From: Arthrobacter sp. SW1
GTDB lineage: Bacteria; Actinomycetota; Actinomycetes; Actinomycetales; Micrococcaceae
Reading direction: 5' to 3'
Assembly (NCBI RefSeq): GCF_001766675.1
Contig: NZ_MJLT01000045.1
Coordinates: forward strand, 248,001 to 312,000
DNA: 64,000 nt
Under the pieces are notes generated by a model. The model was not told the origin of the DNA and did not search any database. It saw only the letters and a list, made by a program, of their open reading frames with translations. The translations under genes and the position numbers were made by a program. Positions 63,852 to 64,000 of this stretch are shown one piece after another. Positions within the stretch are counted from its first letter, which is position 1, and the number at the start of each line of letters is the position of its first letter.

Positions 63852-64000
63852 ATGACTGATACGCCCACCCGTTCGTTCCCGCTCCTGCCCATGCTCGGAC
63901 ACACCAGGGGCAAGCGCAGCCCGGTGACCTGTGCCCTGAAGTGCGATAACGCCTGCGCCAGCCCGGCCTGCAACACCAGCTCCAACTCTTACTTCCGCGA
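63852..64000 (+). CDS. phoX: PhoX-family phosphatase (start only, cut by the window edge)
   Basis: The first 49 residues are visible: MTDTPTRSFPLLPMLGHTRG, KRSPVTCALKCDNACASPAC, then NTSSNSYFR. This Cys-rich opening before the signal is what I recall from actinobacterial PhoX/DUF839 proteins, calcium- and iron-dependent alkaline phosphatases. GGAGG lies about 6 bases upstream. The catalytic part is beyond the window. The repeat array at 63734-63781 suggests phosphate control. Confidence 0.75.
   Translation, partial: MTDTPTRSFPLLPMLGHTRGKRSPVTCALKCDNACASPACNTSSNSYFR

Overview
This window comes from a high-GC actinobacterium, most likely Arthrobacter or a close relative such as Pseudarthrobacter or Paenarthrobacter. 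The evidence is the GC-rich third codon positions, frequent GTG and TTG starts, Tat signals, a DUF222/HNH gene, an actinobacterial-type MenC, and families of palindromic repeats that I recall from Arthrobacter genomes. I see no tRNA, rRNA, CRISPR array, transposase, integrase or prophage gene. About fifty genes are supported, almost all complete; the two edge genes are cut.

Layout. 1-539 holds the end-truncated start of a HAD-family lipoprotein gene. 661-3305 holds a leftward phenylacetate unit (TetR regulator, paaK, paaI), and 12594-17620 a rightward one (paaA-B-C-D-E and a paaG-like isomerase). The two arms carry matching operators, so one regulator probably controls both. Between them are pta-ackA, a GNAT gene bracketed by two identical 60-bp palindromes, oligopeptidase B, an LCP protein and a PhoD-type phosphatase. 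A DUF222/HNH gene and an alpha/beta hydrolase follow.

20263-41552 is a large exopolysaccharide locus. It has dTDP-rhamnose synthesis (rmlA, rmlB and a fused rmlC-rmlD), three glycosyltransferases, two tandem hexapeptide acyltransferases, a flippase, a Wzy-like polymerase, an OafA-like acyltransferase, a secreted glycosidase-like protein, a BY-kinase, a DUF218 protein, an acyltransferase-SGNH fusion and the initiating sugar phosphotransferase. Together these read as a Wzx/Wzy-type pathway making a rhamnose-containing, probably heavily acylated polymer.

41796-46365 is a branched-chain 2-oxoacid dehydrogenase operon (E1alpha, E1beta, E2) with a divergent Lrp-type regulator. Next comes an unusual fusion of a low-molecular-weight tyrosine phosphatase to a membrane LCP ligase. 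48708-56613 is a mixed region: FAD/Rieske oxidoreductase, metallo-hydrolase, APC permease, EspI-like ATPase, MFS transporter, PAP2 phosphatase. 56709-62648 is a fructan or sucrose uptake and hydrolysis operon (binding protein, two permeases, GH32 enzyme) with a convergent LacI regulator and three matching operators. The window closes with menC and the start of phoX behind a Pho-box-like repeat.

Most notable points: the LMW-PTP/LCP fusion; palindromic elements sitting in frame inside paaB and the E2 linker of bkdC; paired regulator/operator sets for paa and for the GH32 operon; and a sugar-binding protein whose lipobox cysteine is replaced by tryptophan.
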